NCBI GenBank assembly: GCA_964534765.1
Contig: CAZHRJ010000068.1
Location: forward strand, 1-16,440
Source of the DNA: CAZHRJ01 sp964534765
GTDB taxonomy: Bacteria > Lindowbacteria > 2-12-FULL-62-27
Reading direction: 5' to 3'
Length of the DNA: 16,440 nucleotides
The translations under genes and the position numbers were made by a program. Below are positions 16,393 through 16,440 of the stretch, in pieces. The notes below the pieces were generated by a model that was given only the letters and a program-made list of their open reading frames with translations, was not told the origin of the DNA and did not search any database. Position 1 is the stretch's first letter. Every line of letters begins with the position of its first letter.

Positions 16393-16440
16393 CTGTCTCT
16401 TATACACATCTCCGAGCCCACGAGACTAGGCATGATATCG
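16393..16440. other. Illumina Nextera adapter and i7 index (contamination)
   Basis: CTGTCTCTTATACACATCT (16393-16411) is the Tn5 mosaic end. CCGAGCCCACGAGAC (16412-16426) is the Nextera read-2 adapter arm. TAGGCATG (16427-16434) equals Nextera index N706, and ATATCG (16435-16440) is the start of the P7 arm with one mismatch. These bases are not genomic. Confidence 0.98.

Noticed and set aside
16245..16433. A 62-residue minus-strand frame containing GSEMCIRDR
   Set aside because: Its first half is translated adapter sequence.

Overview
The window is one end of a draft contig from a GC-rich, double-membraned bacterium. The outer-membrane beta-barrel supports Gram-negative architecture. I cannot place the phylum: the housekeeping proteins are generic, and the secreted proteins (a CFI-box-like C-terminus, a FecR domain with an SLH-like helical region) are of kinds I associate with uncultured lineages. 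Two assembly artefacts must be removed before any interpretation. Positions 7750-7759 are a 10-N gap near the metF start codon. Positions 16393-16440 are Illumina Nextera adapter plus index, not genome.

Layout. 1-152: 5' end of hisS (minus), just downstream of metK (198-1349, minus). 1350-1513: divergent control region with back-to-back candidate promoters. 1514-3798 (plus): dus, maf (1-base overlap with dus), then a near-perfect 59-bp palindrome, then a MoaB/Mog-family gene with a His/Asp-rich leader. This block meets the minus-strand block at a shared CTAG in which both stop codons lie. 3795-11088 (all minus): ppdK, an RNase HI with an extra C-terminal domain, metF, bolA, grxD, a long acyl-CoA dehydrogenase, and a hexapeptide-repeat acyltransferase joined to it by an ATGA overlap. 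11089-11592: a 504-base gene-free region with the ppdK promoter, a CRP-like palindrome, a plus-strand intrinsic terminator that may end a small RNA, and a shrunken copy of the tail of the FecR gene. 11593-16392 (all minus): a secreted-protein cluster of a truncated extracellular protein, an AlgE-like outer-membrane barrel, a FecR-domain periplasmic protein (these three joined by 4-base stop/start overlaps), and a small retropepsin-like aspartic protease.

How they work together. metK and metF feed the methionine/SAM cycle but are not adjacent. BolA and the CGFS glutaredoxin form the classic iron-sulfur pair. The acyl-CoA dehydrogenase and acyltransferase probably share a lipid or acyl-CoA role. 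The 11593-16392 cluster is the least conventional part: its overlaps suggest one co-translated unit exporting or anchoring a surface protein, with an aspartic protease alongside. That function is inference. I found no CRISPR array, tRNA, rRNA or insertion-sequence gene.
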